Positions 10,033-23,700 of a stretch of 64,000 nt of DNA are shown here, one piece after another; positions within the stretch are counted from its first letter, which is position 1, and each line of letters starts with the position of its first letter. Both the position numbers and the translations under genes were made by a program. Origin of the DNA: Cladorhizidae sp. MBARI D1340-BT2 (taxonomy: Eukaryota; Porifera; Demospongiae; Poecilosclerida; Cladorhizidae); assembly GCA_028752905.1 (NCBI GenBank), contig JAQNBH010000019.1, positions 1,323,001 through 1,387,000 on the forward strand, in the 5' to 3' direction. The notes under the pieces are model-generated. The model was given only the letters and a program-made list of their open reading frames with translations. It made no database searches and was not told the DNA's origin.

Positions 10033-10944
10033 AATATTCTGCACACTTCACTGTAATGGACTTGATATGATTCGAATGATAGGTTTCATTATGTGTTCTC
10101 TATCTTGATATTTGCCCTAATTTAGTCTATATATATGTTTCTCATTTTCCCCCCAAAAATCTTGTTATTTTGCCGTAAAGCTCATAACTTTTCTACACTC
10201 TACCCCAAAAAGATAATTTTTATATCACCGGATAGCCCTTCTAATTATCTGTCTTTTGTACGTGCCAAAATTTTGAGTACTCTAAGTATTAGCAAGTTAT
10301 GGTGATTTGAAGTGGTAAGGTTTGCGATCTTTCCTGGCGTTTTCCAGTTGCCAAAGCGGTGGCCTGCCAGTGAAAAACCACTACATTTATTGATAATCTG
10401 TTGACATGTTGCAGATAAGGGCCTTCTCTATCAGTTGACAAAATCTGGGACTTTGGTCTTGTTAATTAGGGCAGTTATGAATTGTACTCTTACTTGATGC
10501 TAAACATGTTAGCTTCGTAGATTATCCACACTTCACTGAATAGACTTGATGTATAGCTATTAAGATAGGACTCTCTAAGTGCTCTCTCTTGATACCAAAC
10601 ATCCATATATTCTGCACACTTCACTGTAATGGACTTGCAAGATAGGTATCTCTCAGTGTTCTCTATCTTGAGCTAAACATGTTAGCTTCATAGATTCTCC
10701 ACACTTCACTGAATAGACTTGATATATAGCTCTAAAGGTAGGCCTCTCTCTGTTCTCTCTCTTGATACCAAACATCCGTATATTCTGCATACATAGAATC
10801 ACAAGATAGGTTTCTCTATGTGTTCTCTATCTTGATGCTAAACAGGTTAGCTTCATAGATTCTCCACACTTCACTGTATAAACTTGATATATAGCTATTA
10901 AGATAGGTCTCTCCCTGTGCTCTCTGTTGATATCAAACATCCAT
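10033..10944 (+). repeat. Satellite monomer U12, type B
   Basis: 912 bp; CC at 196-197. Confidence 0.95.
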
Positions 10945-11856
10945 AATATTCTGCACACTTCACTGTAATGGACTTGATATGATTCGAATGATAGGTTTCA
11001 TTATGTGTTCTCTATCTTGATATTTGCCCTAATTTAGTCTATATATATGTTTCTCATTTTCCCCCCAAAAATCTTGTTATTTTGCCGTAAAGCTCATAAC
11101 TTTTCTACACTCTACCCCAAAAAGATAATTTTTATATCACGGGATAGCCCTTCTAATTATCTGTCTTTTGTACGTGCCAAAATTTTGAGTACTCTAAGTA
11201 TTAGCAAGTTATGGTGATTTGAAGTGGTAAGGTTTGCGATCTTTCCTGGCGTTTTCCAGTTGCCAAAGCGGTGGCCTGCCAGTGAAAAACCACTACATTT
11301 ATTGATAATCTGTTGACATGTTGCAGATAAGGGCCTTCTCTATCAGTTGACAAAATCTGGGACTTTGGTCTTGTTAATTAGGGCAGTTATGAATTGTACT
11401 CTTACTTGATGCTAAACATGTTAGCTTCGTAGATTATCCACACTTCACTGAATAGACTTGATGTATAGCTATTAAGATAGGACTCTCTAAGTGCTCTCTC
11501 TTGATACCAAACATCCATATATTCTGCACACTTCACTGTAATGGACTTGCAAGATAGGTATCTCTCAGTGTTCTCTATCTTGAGCTAAACATGTTAGCTT
11601 CATAGATTCTCCACACTTCACTGAATAGACTTGATATATAGCTCTAAAGGTAGGCCTCTCTCTGTTCTCTCTCTTGATACCAAACATCCGTATATTCTGC
11701 ATACATAGAATCACAAGATAGGTTTCTCTATGTGTTCTCTATCTTGATGCTAAACAGGTTAGCTTCATAGATTCTCCACACTTCACTGTATAAACTTGAT
11801 ATATAGCTATTAAGATAGGTCTCTCCCTGTGCTCTCTGTTGATATCAAACATCCAT
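10945..11856 (+). repeat. Satellite monomer U13, type A
   Basis: 912 bp; last unit before the G92 subfamily block. Confidence 0.95.
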
Positions 11857-12768
11857 AATATTCTGCACACTTCACTGTAATGGACTTGATATGATTCGAA
11901 TGATAGGTTTCATTATGTGTTCTCTATCTTGATATTTGCCCTAATTTGGTCTATATATAGGTTTCTCATTTCCCCCCCAAAAATCTTGTTATTTTACCGT
12001 AAAGCTCATAACTTTTCTACACTTTACCCCAAAAAGATAATTTTTATATCACCGGATAGCCCTTCTAATTATCTGTCTTTTGTACGTGCCAAAATTTTGA
12101 GTACTCTAAGTATTAGCAAGTTATGGTGATTTGAAGTGGTAAGGTTTGCGATCTTTCCTGGCGTTTTCCAGTTGCCAAAGCGGTGGCCTGCCAGTGAAAA
12201 ACCACTACATTTATTGATAATCTGTTGACATGTTGCAGATAAGGGCCTTCTCTATCAGTTGACAAAATCTGGGACTTTGGTCTTGTTAATTAGGGCAGTT
12301 ATGAATTGTACTCTTACTTGATGCTAAACATGTTAGCTTCGTAGATTATCCACACTTCACTGAATAGACTTGATGTATAGCTATTAAGATAGGACTCTCT
12401 AAGTGCTCTCTCTTGATACCAAACATCCATATATTCTGCACACTTCACTGTAATGGACTTGCAAGATAGGTATCTCTCAGTGTTCTCTATCTTGAGCTAA
12501 ACATGTTAGCTTCATAGATTCTCCATACTTCACTGAATAGACTTGATATATAGTTCTAAAGGTAGGCCTCTCTCTGTTCTCTCTCTTGATACCAAACATC
12601 CGTATATTCTGCATACATAGAATCACAAGATAGGTTTCTCTATGTGTTCTCTATCTTGATGCTAAACAGGTTAGCTTCATAGATTCTCCACACTTCACTG
12701 TATAAACTTGATATATAGCTATTAAGATAGGTCTCTCCCTGTGCTCTCTGTTGATATCAAACATCCAT
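11857..12768 (+). repeat. Satellite monomer U14, type L1 (G92)
   Basis: 912 bp; G92, G104, C116, A140, T168, CC196, T698; private T670 ('ctccatac'). Sister of U18. The G92 change removes a TAG and opens a spurious 70-codon frame. Confidence 0.95.
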
Positions 12769-13680
12769 AATATTCTGCACACTTCACTGTAATGGACTTG
12801 ATATGATTCGAATGATAGGTTTCATTATGTGTTCTCTATCTTGATATTTGCCCTAATTTGGTCTATATATATGTTTCTCATTTTCCCCCCAAAAATCTTG
12901 TTATTTTGCCGTAAAGCTCATAACTTTTCTACACTTTACCCCAAAAAGATAATTTTTATATCACCGGATAGCCCTTCTAATTATCTGTCTTTTGTATGTG
13001 CCAAAATTTTGAGTACTCTAAGTATTAGCAAGTTATGGTGATTTGAAGTGGTAAGGTTTGCGATCTTTCCTGGCGTTTTCCAGTTGCCAAAGCGGTGGCC
13101 TGCCAGTGAAAAACCACTACATTTATTGATAATCTGTTGCCATGTTGCAGATAAGGGCCTTCTCTATCAGTTGACAAAATCTGGGACTTTGGTCTTGTTA
13201 ATTAGGGCAGTTATGAATTGTACTCTTACTTGATGCTAAACATGTTAGCTTCGTAGATTATCCACACTTCACTGAATAGACTTGATGTATAGCTATTAAG
13301 ATAGGACTCTCTAAGTGCTCTCTCTTGATACCAAACATCCATATATTCTGCAGACTTCACTGTAATGGACTTGCAAGATAGGTATCTCTCAGTGTTCTCT
13401 ATCTTGAGCTAAACATGTTAGCTTCATAGATTCTCCACACTTCACTGAATAGACTTGATATATAGTTCTAAAGGTAGGCCTCTCTCTGTTCTTTCTCTTG
13501 ATACCAAACATCCGTATATTCTGCATACATAGAATCACAAGATAGGTTTCTCTATGTGTTCTCTATCTTGATGCTAAACAGGTTAGCTTCATAGATTCTC
13601 CACACTTCACTGTATAAACTTGATATATAGCTATTAAGATAGGTCTCTCCCTGTGCTCTCTGTTGATATCAAACATCCAT
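12769..13680 (+). repeat. Satellite monomer U15, type L2 (G92)
   Basis: 912 bp; G92, T168, CC196, T229, G585, T698, T725; private C372 ('gttgccatg'). Sister of U19. Confidence 0.95.
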
Positions 13681-14592
13681 AATATTCTGCACACTTCACT
13701 GTAATGGACTTGATATGATTCGAATGATAGGTTTCATTATGTGTTCTCTATCTTGATATTTGCCCTAATTTGGTCTATATATATGTTTCTCATTTCCCCC
13801 CAAAAAATCTTGTTATTTTGCCGTAAAGCTCATAACTTTTCTACACTCTACCCCAAAAAGATAATTTTTATATCACCGGATAGCCCTTCTAATTATCTGT
13901 CTTTTGTACGTGCCAAAATTTTGAGTACTCTAAGTATTAGCAAGTTATGGTGATTTGAAGTGGTAAGGTTTGCGATCTTTCCTGGCGTTTTCCAGTTGCC
14001 AAAGCGGTGGCCTGCCAGTGAAAAACCACTACATTTATTGATAATCTGTTGACATGTTGCAGATAAGGGCCTTCTCTATCAGTTGACAAAATCTGGGACT
14101 TTGGTCTTGTTAATTAGGGCAGTTATGAATTGTACTCTTACTTGATGCTAAACATGTTAGCTTCGTAGATTATCCACACTTCACTGAATAGACTTGATGT
14201 ATAGCTATTAAGATAGGACTCTCTAAGTGCTCTCTCTTGATACCAAACATCCATATATTCTGCAGACTTCACTGTAATGGACTTGCAAGATAGGTATCTC
14301 TCAGTGTTCTCTATCTTGAGCTAAACATGTTAGCTTCATAGATTCTCCACACTTCACTGAATAGACTTGATATATAGCTCTAAAGGTAGGCCTCTCTCTG
14401 TTCTCTCTCTTGATACCAAACATCCGTATATTCTGCATACATAGAATCACAAGATAGGTTTCTCTATGTGTTCTCTATCTTGATGCTAAACAGGTTAGCT
14501 TCATAGATTCTCCACACTTCACTGTATAAACTTGATATATAGCTATTAAGATAGGTCTCTCCCTGTGCTCTCTGTTGATATCAAACATCCAT
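13681..14592 (+). repeat. Satellite monomer U16, type L3 (G92)
   Basis: 912 bp; G92, T3C6A6 tract, C168, CC196, G585. Position-matched to U20 but differs from it at three or more sites. Confidence 0.95.
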
Positions 14593-15500
14593 AATATTCT
14601 GCACACTTCACTGTAATGGACTTGATATGATTCGAATGAAAGGTTTCATTATGTGTTCTCTATCTTGATATTTGCCCTAATTTGGTCTATATGTTTCTCA
14701 TTTTCCCCCCAAAAATCTTGTTATTTTGCCGTAAAGCTCATAACTTTTCTACACTCTACCCCAAAAAGATAATTTTTATATCACCGGATAGCCCTTCTAA
14801 TTATCTGTCTTTTGTACGTGCCAAAATTTTGAGTACTCTAAGTATTAGCAAGTTATGGTGATTTGAAGTGGTAAGGTTTGCGATCTTTCCTGGCGTTTTC
14901 CAGTTGCCAAAGCGGTGGCCTGCCAGTGAAAAACCACTACATTTATTGATAATCTGTTGACATGTTGCAGATAAGGGCCTTCTCTATCAGTTGACAAAAT
15001 CTGGGACTTTGGTCTTGTTAATTAGGGCAGTTATGAATTGTACTCTTACTTGATGCTAAACATGTTAGCTTCGTAGATTATCCACACTTCACTGAATAGA
15101 CTTGATGTATAGCTATTAAGATAGGACTCTCTAAGTGCTCTCTCTTGATACCAAACATCCATATATTCTGCACACTTCACTGTAATGGACTTGCAAGATA
15201 GGTATCTCTCAGTGTTCTCTATCTTGAGCTAAACATGTTAGCTTCATAGATTCTCCACACTTCACTGAATAGACTTGATATATAGCTCTAAAGGTAGGCC
15301 TCTCTCTGTTCTCTCTCTTGATACCAAACATCCGTATATTCTGCATACATAGAATCACAAGATAGGTTTCTCTATGTGTTCTCTATCTTGATGCTAAACA
15401 GGTTAGCTTCATAGATTCTCCACACTTCACTGTATAAACTTGATATATAGCTATTAAGATAGGTCTCTCCCTGTGCTCTCTGTTGATATCAAACATCCAT
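14593..15500 (+). repeat. Satellite monomer U17, type S (908 bp)
   Basis: G92 with the 4-base TA deletion; private A48 ('gaatgaaagg'); T4C6 tract; CC196. Confidence 0.95.
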
Positions 15501-16412
15501 AATATTCTGCACACTTCACTGTAATGGACTTGATATGATTCGAATGATAGGTTTCATTATGTGTTCTCTATCTTGATATTTGCCCTAATTTGGTCTATAT
15601 ATAGGTTTCTCATTTCCCCCCCAAAAATCTTGTTATTTTACCGTAAAGCTCATAACTTTTCTACACTTTACCCCAAAAAGATAATTTTTATATCACCGGA
15701 TAGCCCTTCTAATTATCTGTCTTTTGTACGTGCCAAAATTTTGAGTACTCTAAGTATTAGCAAGTTATGGTGATTTGAAGTGGTAAGGTTTGCGATCTTT
15801 CCTGGCGTTTTCCAGTTGCCAAAGCGGTGGCCTGCCAGTGAAAAACCACTACATTTATTGATAATCTGTTGACATGTTGCAGATAAGGGCCTTCTCTATC
15901 AGTTGACAAAATCTGGGACTTTGGTCTTGTTAATTAGGGCAGTTATGAATTGTACTCTTACTTGATGCTAAACATGTTAGCTTCGTAGATTATCCACACT
16001 TCACTGAATAGACTTGATGTATAGCTATTAAGATAGGACTCTCTAAGTGCTCTCTCTTGATACCAAACATCCATATATTCTGCACACTTCACTGTAATGG
16101 ACTTGCAAGATAGGTATCTCTCAGTGTTCTCTATCTTGAGCTAAACATGTTAGCTTCATAGATTCTCCACACTTCACTGAATAGACTTGATATATAGTTC
16201 TAAAGGTAGGCCTCTCTCTGTTCTCTCTCTTGATACCAAACATCCGTATATTCTGCATACATAGAATCACAAGATAGGTTTCTCTATGTGTTCTCTATCT
16301 TGATGCTAAACAGGTTAGCTTCATAGATTCTCCACACTTCACTGTATAAACTTGATATATAGCTATTAAGATAGGTCTCTCCCTGTGCTCTCTGTTGATA
16401 TCAAACATCCAT
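15501..16412 (+). repeat. Satellite monomer U18, type L1 (G92)
   Basis: 912 bp; same diagnostic set as U14 (G92, G104, C116, A140, T168, T698) without T670. Confidence 0.95.
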
Positions 16413-17324
16413 AATATTCTGCACACTTCACTGTAATGGACTTGATATGATTCGAATGATAGGTTTCATTATGTGTTCTCTATCTTGATATTTGCCCTAA
16501 TTTGGTCTATATATATGTTTCTCATTTTCCCCCCAAAAATCTTGTTATTTTGCCGTAAAGCTCATAACTTTTCTACACTTTACCCCAAAAAGATAATTTT
16601 TATATCACCGGATAGCCCTTCTAATTATCTGTCTTTTGTATGTGCCAAAATTTTGAGTACTCTAAGTATTAGCAAGTTATGGTGATTTGAAGTGGTAAGG
16701 TTTGCGATCTTTCCTGGCGTTTTCCAGTTGCCAAAGCGGTGGCCTGCCAGTGAAAAACCACTACATTTATTGATAATCTGTTGACATGTTGCAGATAAGG
16801 GCCTTCTCTATCAGTTGACAAAATCTGGGACTTTGGTCTTGTTAATTAGGGCAGTTATGAATTGTACTCTTACTTGATGCTAAACATGTTAGCTTCGTAG
16901 ATTATCCACACTTCACTGAATAGACTTGATGTATAGCTATTAAGATAGGACTCTCTAAGTGCTCTCTCTTGATACCAAACATCCATATATTCTGCAGACT
17001 TCACTGTAATGGACTTGCAAGATAGGTATCTCTCAGTGTTCTCTATCTTGAGCTAAACATGTTAGCTTCATAGATTCTCCACACTTCACTGAATAGACTT
17101 GATATATAGTTCTAAAGGTAGGCCTCTCTCTGTTCTTTCTCTTGATACCAAACATCCGTATATTCTGCATACATAGAATCACAAGATAGGTTTCTCTATG
17201 TGTTCTCTATCTTGATGCTAAACAGGTTAGCTTCATAGATTCTCCACACTTCACTGTATAAACTTGATATATAGCTATTAAGATAGGTCTCTCCCTGTGC
17301 TCTCTGTTGATATCAAACATCCAT
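16413..17324 (+). repeat. Satellite monomer U19, type L2 (G92)
   Basis: 912 bp; same set as U15 (T229, G585, T698, T725) without C372. Confidence 0.95.
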
Positions 17325-18236
17325 AATATTCTGCACACTTCACTGTAATGGACTTGATATGATTCGAATGATAGGTTTCATTATGTGTTCTCTATCTTGA
17401 TATTTGCCCTAATTTGGTCTATATATATGTTTCTCATTTTCCCCCCAAAAATCTTGTTATTTTGCCGTAAAGCTCATAACTTTTCTACACTCTACCCCAA
17501 AAAGATAATTTTTATATCATCGGATAGCCCTTCTAATTATCTGTCTTTTGTACGTGCCAAAATTTTGAGTACTCTAAGTATTAGCAAGTTATGGTGATTT
17601 GAAGTGGTAAGGTTTGCGATCTTTCCTGGCGTTTTCCAGTTGCCAAAGCGGTGGCCTGCCAGTGAAAAACCACTACATTTATTGATAATCTGTTGACATG
17701 TTGCAGATAAGGGCCTTCTCTATCAGTTGACAAAATCTGGGACTTTGGTCTTGTTAATTAGGGCAGTTATGAATTGTACTCTTACTTGATGCTAAACATG
17801 TTAGCTTCGTAGATTATCCACACTTCACTGAATAGACTTGATGTATAGCTATTAAGATAGGACTCTCTAAGTGCTCTCTCTTGATACCAAACATCCATAT
17901 ATTCTGCACACTTCACTGTAATGGACTTGCAAGATAGGTATCTCTCAGTGTTCTCTATCTTGAGCTAAACATGTTAGCTTCATAGATTCTCCACACTTCA
18001 CTGAATAGACTTGATATATAGCTCTAAAGGTAGGCCTCTCTCTGTTCTCTCTCTTGATACCAAACATCCGTATATTCTGCATACATAGAATCACAAGATA
18101 GGTTTCTCTATGTGTTCTCTATCTTGATGCTAAACAGGTTAGCTTCATAGATTCTCCACACTTCACTGTATAAACTTGATATATAGCTATTAAGATAGGT
18201 CTCTCCCTGTGCTCTCTGTTGATATCAAACATCCAT
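17325..18236 (+). repeat. Satellite monomer U20, type L3 (G92)
   Basis: 912 bp; G92, T4C6 tract, C168, TC at 196-197 ('catcgg'), C585. Confidence 0.95.
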
Positions 18237-19144
18237 AATATTCTGCACACTTCACTGTAATGGACTTGATATGATTCGAATGATAGGTTTCATTATGTGT
18301 TCTCTATCTTGATATTTGCCCTAATTTGGTCTATATGTTTCTCATTTCCCCCCCAAAAATCTTGTTATTTTGCCGTAAAGCTCATAACTTTTCTACACTC
18401 TACCCCAAAAAGATAATTTTTATATCACCGGATAGCCCTTCTAATTATCTGTCTTTTGTACGTGCCAAAATTTTGAGTACTCTAAGTATTAGCAAGTTAT
18501 GGTGATTTGAAGTGGTAAGGTTTGCGATCTTTCCTGGCGTTTTCCAGTTGCCAAAGCGGTGGCCTGCCAGTGAAAAACCACTACATTTATTGATAATCTG
18601 TTGACATGTTGCAGATAAGGGCCTTCTCTATCAGTTGACAAAATCTGGGACTTTGGTCTTGTTAATTAGGGCAGTTATGAATTGTACTCTTACTTGATGC
18701 TAAACATGTTAGCTTCGTAGATTATCCACACTTCACTGAATAGACTTGATGTATAGCTATTAAGATAGGACTCTCTAAGTGCTCTCTCTTGATACCAAAC
18801 ATCCATATATTCTGCACACTTCACTGTAATGGACTTGCAAGATAGGTATCTCTCAGTGTTCTCTATCTTGAGCTAAACATGTTAGCTTCATAGATTCTCC
18901 ACACTTCACTGAATAGACTTGATATATAGCTCTAAAGGTAGGCCTCTCTCTGTTCTCTCTCTTGATACCAAACATCCGTATATTCTGCATACATAGAATC
19001 ACAAGATAGGTTTCTCTATGTGTTCTCTATCTTGATGCTAAACAGGTTAGCTTCATAGATTCTCCACACTTCACTGTATAAACTTGATATATAGCTATTA
19101 AGATAGGTCTCTCCCTGTGCTCTCTGTTGATATCAAACATCCAT
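18237..19144 (+). repeat. Satellite monomer U21, type S (908 bp)
   Basis: G92 with TA deletion; C116 (T3C7); CC196. Confidence 0.95.
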
Positions 19145-20056
19145 AATATTCTGCACACTTCACTGTAATGGACTTGATATGATTCGAATGATAGGTTTCA
19201 TTATGTGTTCTCTATCTTGATATTTGCCCTAATTTAGTCTATATATATGTTTCTCATTTTCCCCCCAAAAATCTTGTTATTTTGCCGTAAAGCTCATAAC
19301 TTTTCTACACTTTACCCCAAAAAGATAATTTTTATATCACGGGATAGCCCTTCTAATTATCTGTCTTTTGTACGTGCCAAAATTTTGAGTACTCTAAGTA
19401 TTAGCAAGTTATGGTGATTTGAAGTGGTAAGGTTTGCGATCTTTCCTGGCGTTTTCCAGTTGCCAAAGCGGTGGCCTGCCAGTGAAAAACCACTACATTT
19501 ATTGATAATCTGTTGACATGTTGCAGATAAGGGCCTTCTCTATCAGTTGACAAAATCTGGGACTTTGGTCTTGTTAATTAGGGCAGTTATGAATTGTACT
19601 CTTACTTGATGCTAAACATGTTAGCTTCGTATATTATCCACACTTCACTGAATAGACTTGATGTATAGCTATTAAGATAGGACTCTCTAAGTGCTCTCTC
19701 TTGATACCAAACATCCATATATTCTGCACACTTCACTGTAATGGACTTGCAAGATAGGTATCTCTCAGTGTTCTCTATCTTGAGCTAAACATGTTAGCTT
19801 CATAGATTCTCCACACTTCACTGAATAGACTTGATATATAGCTCTAAAGGTAGGCCTCTCTCTGTTCTCTCTCTTGATACCAAACATCCGTATATTCTGC
19901 ATACATAGAATCACAAGATAGGTTTCTCTATGTGTTCTCTATCTTGATGCTAAACAGGTTAGCTTCATAGATTCTCCACACTTCACTGTATAAACTTGAT
20001 ATATAGCTATTAAGATAGGTCTCTCCCTGTGCTCTCTGTTGATATCAAACATCCAT
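19145..20056 (+). repeat. Satellite monomer U22, type H
   Basis: 912 bp; A92, T168, CG196, G416, C840; private T488 ('cgtatatt'). Confidence 0.95.
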
Positions 20057-20964
20057 AATATTCTGCACACTTCACTGTAATGGACTTGATATGATTCGAA
20101 TGATAGGTTTCATTATGTGTTCTCTATCTTGATATTTGCCCTAATTTGGTCTATATGTTTCTCATTTTCCCCCCAAAAATCTTGTTATTTTGCCGTAAAG
20201 CTCATAACTTTTCTACACTCTACCCCAAAAAGATAATTTTTATATCACCGGATAGCCCTTCTAATTATCTGTCTTTTGTACGTGCCAAAATTTTGAGTAC
20301 TCTAAGTATTAGCAAGTTATGGTGATTTGAAGTGGTAAGGTTTGCGATCTTTCCTGGCGTTTTCCAGTTGCCAAAGCGGTGGCCTGCCAGTGAAAAACCA
20401 CTACATTTATTGATAATCTGTTGACATGTTGCAGATAAGGGCCTTCTCTATCAGTTGACAAAATCTGGGACTTTGGTCTTGTTAATTAGGGCAGTTATGA
20501 ATTGTACTCTTACTTGATGCTAAACATGTTAGCTTCGTAGATTATCCACACTTCACTGAATAGACTTGATGTATAGCTATTAAGATAGGACTCTCTAAGT
20601 GCTCTCTCTTGATACCAAACATCCATATATTCTGCACACTTCACTGTAATGGACTTGCAAGATAGGTATCTCTCAGTGTTCTCTATCTTGAGCTAAACAT
20701 GTTAGCTTCATAGATTCTCCACACTTCACTGAATAGACTTGATATATAGCTCTAAAGGTAGGCCTCTCTCTGTTCTCTCTCTTGATACCAAACATCCGTA
20801 TATTCTGCATACATAGAATCACAAGATAGGTTTCTCTATGTGTTCTCTATCTTGATGCTAAACAGGTTAGCTTCATAGATTCTCCACACTTCACTGTATA
20901 AACTTGATATATAGCTATTAAGATAGGTCTCTCCCTGTGCTCTCTGTTGATATCAAACATCCAT
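20057..20964 (+). repeat. Satellite monomer U23, type S (908 bp)
   Basis: G92 with TA deletion; T4C6; CC196. Confidence 0.95.
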
Positions 20965-21876
20965 AATATTCTGCACACTTCACTGTAATGGACTTGATAT
21001 GATTCGAATGATAGGTTTCATTATGTGTTCTCTATCTTGATATTTGCCCTAATTTAGTCTATATATATGTTTCTCATTTTCCCCCCAAAAATCTTGTTAT
21101 TTTGCCGTAAAGCTCATAACTTTTCTACACTTTACCCCAAAAAGATAATTTTTATATCACGGGATAGCCCTTCTAATTATCTGTCTTTTGTACGTGCCAA
21201 AATTTTGAGTACTCTAAGTATTAGCAAGTTATGGTGATTTGAAGTGGTAAGGTTTGCGATCTTTCCTGGCGTTTTCCAGTTGCCAAAGCGGTGGCCTGCC
21301 AGTGAAAAACCACTACATTTATTGATAATCTGTTGACATGTTGCAGATAAGGGCCTTCTCTATCAGTTGACAAAATCTGTGACTTTGGTCTTGTTAATTA
21401 GGGCAGTTATGAATTGTACTCTTACTTGATGCTAAACATGTTAGCTTCGTAGATTATCCACACTTCACTGAATAGACTTGATGTATAGCTATTAAGATAG
21501 GACTCTCTAAGTGCTCTCTCTTGATACCAAACATCCATATATTCTGCACACTTCACTGTAATGGACTTGCAAGATAGGTATCTCTCAGTGTTCTCTATCT
21601 TGAGCTAAACATGTTAGCTTCATAGATTCTCCACACTTCACTGAATAGACTTGATATATAGCTCTAAAGGTAGGCCTCTCTCTGTTCTCTCTCTTGATAC
21701 CAAACATCCGTATATTCTGCATACATAGAATCACAAGATAGGTTTCTCTATGTGTTCTCTATCTTGATGCTAAACAGGTTAGCTTCATAGATTCTCCACA
21801 CTTTACTGTATAAACTTGATATATAGCTATTAAGATAGGTCTCTCCCTGTGCTCTCTGTTGATATCAAACATCCAT
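20965..21876 (+). repeat. Satellite monomer U24, type C
   Basis: 912 bp; T168, T416, T840. Confidence 0.95.
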
Positions 21877-22788
21877 AATATTCTGCACACTTCACTGTAA
21901 TGGACTTGATATGATTCGAATGATAGGTTTCATTATGTGTTCTCTATCTTGATATTTGCCCTAATTTAGTCTATATATATGTTTCTCATTTTCCCCCCAA
22001 AAATCTTGTTATTTTGCCGTAAAGCTCATAACTTTTCTACACTCTACCCCAAAAAGATAATTTTTATATCACCGGATAGCCCTTCTAATTATCTGTCTTT
22101 TGTACGTGCCAAAATTTTGAGTACTCTAAGTATTAGCAAGTTATGGTGATTTGAAGTGGTAAGGTTTGCGATCTTTCCTGGCGTTTTCCAGTTGCCAAAG
22201 CGGTGGCCTGCCAGTGAAAAACCACTACATTTATTGATAATCTGTTGACATGTTGCAGATAAGGGCCTTCTCTATCAGTTGACAAAATCTGGGACTTTGG
22301 TCTTGTTAATTAGGGCAGTTATGAATTGTACTCTTACTTGATGCTAAACATGTTAGCTTCGTAGATTATCCACACTTCACTGAATAGACTTGATGTATAG
22401 CTATTAAGATAGGACTCTCTAAGTGCTCTCTCTTGATACCAAACATCCATATATTCTGCACACTTCACTGTAATGGACTTGCAAGATAGGTATCTCTCAG
22501 TGTTCTCTATCTTGAGCTAAACATGTTAGCTTCATAGATTCTCCACACTTCACTGAATAGACTTGATATATAGCTCTAAAGGTAGGCCTCTCTCTGTTCT
22601 CTCTCTTGATACCAAACATCCGTATATTCTGCATACATAGAATCACAAGATAGGTTTCTCTATGTGTTCTCTATCTTGATGCTAAACAGGTTAGCTTCAT
22701 AGATTCTCCACACTTCACTGTATAAACTTGATATATAGCTATTAAGATAGGTCTCTCCCTGTGCTCTCTGTTGATATCAAACATCCAT
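21877..22788 (+). repeat. Satellite monomer U25, type B
   Basis: 912 bp; CC196, C840. Confidence 0.95.
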
Positions 22789-23700
22789 AATATTCTGCAC
22801 ACTTCACTGTAATGGACTTGATATGATTCGAATGATAGGTTTCATTATGTGTTCTCTATCTTGATATTTGCCCTAATTTAGTCTATATATATGTTTCTCA
22901 TTTTCCCCCCAAAAATCTTGTTATTTTGCCGTAAAGCTCATAACTTTTCTACACTCTACCCCAAAAAGATAATTTTTATATCACGGGATAGCCCTTCTAA
23001 TTATCTGTCTTTTGTACGTGCCAAAATTTTGAGTACTCTAAGTATTAGCAAGTTATGGTGATTTGAAGTGGTAAGGTTTGCGATCTTTCCTGGCGTTTTC
23101 CAGTTGCCAAAGCGGTGGCCTGCCAGTGAAAAACCACTACATTTATTGATAATCTGTTGACATGTTGCAGATAAGGGCCTTCTCTATCAGTTGACAAAAT
23201 CTGGGACTTTGGTCTTGTTAATTAGGGCAGTTATGAATTGTACTCTTACTTGATGCTAAACATGTTAGCTTCGTAGATTATCCACACTTCACTGAATAGA
23301 CTTGATGTATAGCTATTAAGATAGGACTCTCTAAGTGCTCTCTCTTGATACCAAACATCCATATATTCTGCACACTTCACTGTAATGGACTTGCAAGATA
23401 GGTATCTCTCAGTGTTCTCTATCTTGAGCTAAACATGTTAGCTTCATAGATTCTCCACACTTCACTGAATAGACTTGATATATAGCTCTAAAGGTAGGCC
23501 TCTCTCTGTTCTCTCTCTTGATACCAAACATCCGTATATTCTGCATACATAGAATCACAAGATAGGTTTCTCTATGTGTTCTCTATCTTGATGCTAAACA
23601 GGTTAGCTTCATAGATTCTCCACACTTCACTGTATAAACTTGATATATAGCTATTAAGATAGGTCTCTCCCTGTGCTCTCTGTTGATATCAAACATCCAT
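22789..23700 (+). repeat. Satellite monomer U26, type A
   Basis: 912 bp; CG196, C840. Confidence 0.95.

Larger units (their letters stand above)
7297..10944 (+). repeat. C-B-A*-B four-unit block, second copy
   Basis: U9-U12 repeat the U3-U6 order at an offset of 5472 bp. The one private difference noticed is A117 in U10. Confidence 0.75.
11857..15500 (+). repeat. Four-unit G92 block, first copy (3644 bp)
   Basis: U14-U17: L1, L2, L3 and S. Shared rare bases with U18-U21 include G104 and A140 (first unit) and T229, G585, T725 (second unit), with the 908-bp unit in fourth place. Confidence 0.88.
15501..19144 (+). repeat. Four-unit G92 block, second copy (3644 bp)
   Basis: U18-U21. About seven differences from U14-U17 were seen: T670, C372, the T/C/A tract (twice), 196, G585 in the third unit, and A48. 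It is therefore older than the 13-unit duplication. Confidence 0.88.

Noticed and set aside
11917..12129. 70-residue open frames at 11917, 12829, 13741, 15561, 16473 and 17385
   Set aside because: They begin with GTG, lie in satellite units, exist only because A92G removes a stop, and are broken in every A92 or 908-bp unit. There is no ribosome-site or promoter context and no recognised domain.
13048..13233. 61-residue open frame in U15
   Set aside because: It exists only through the private A372C change, which turns a TGA into TGC. It starts with GTG and is absent from all other units.
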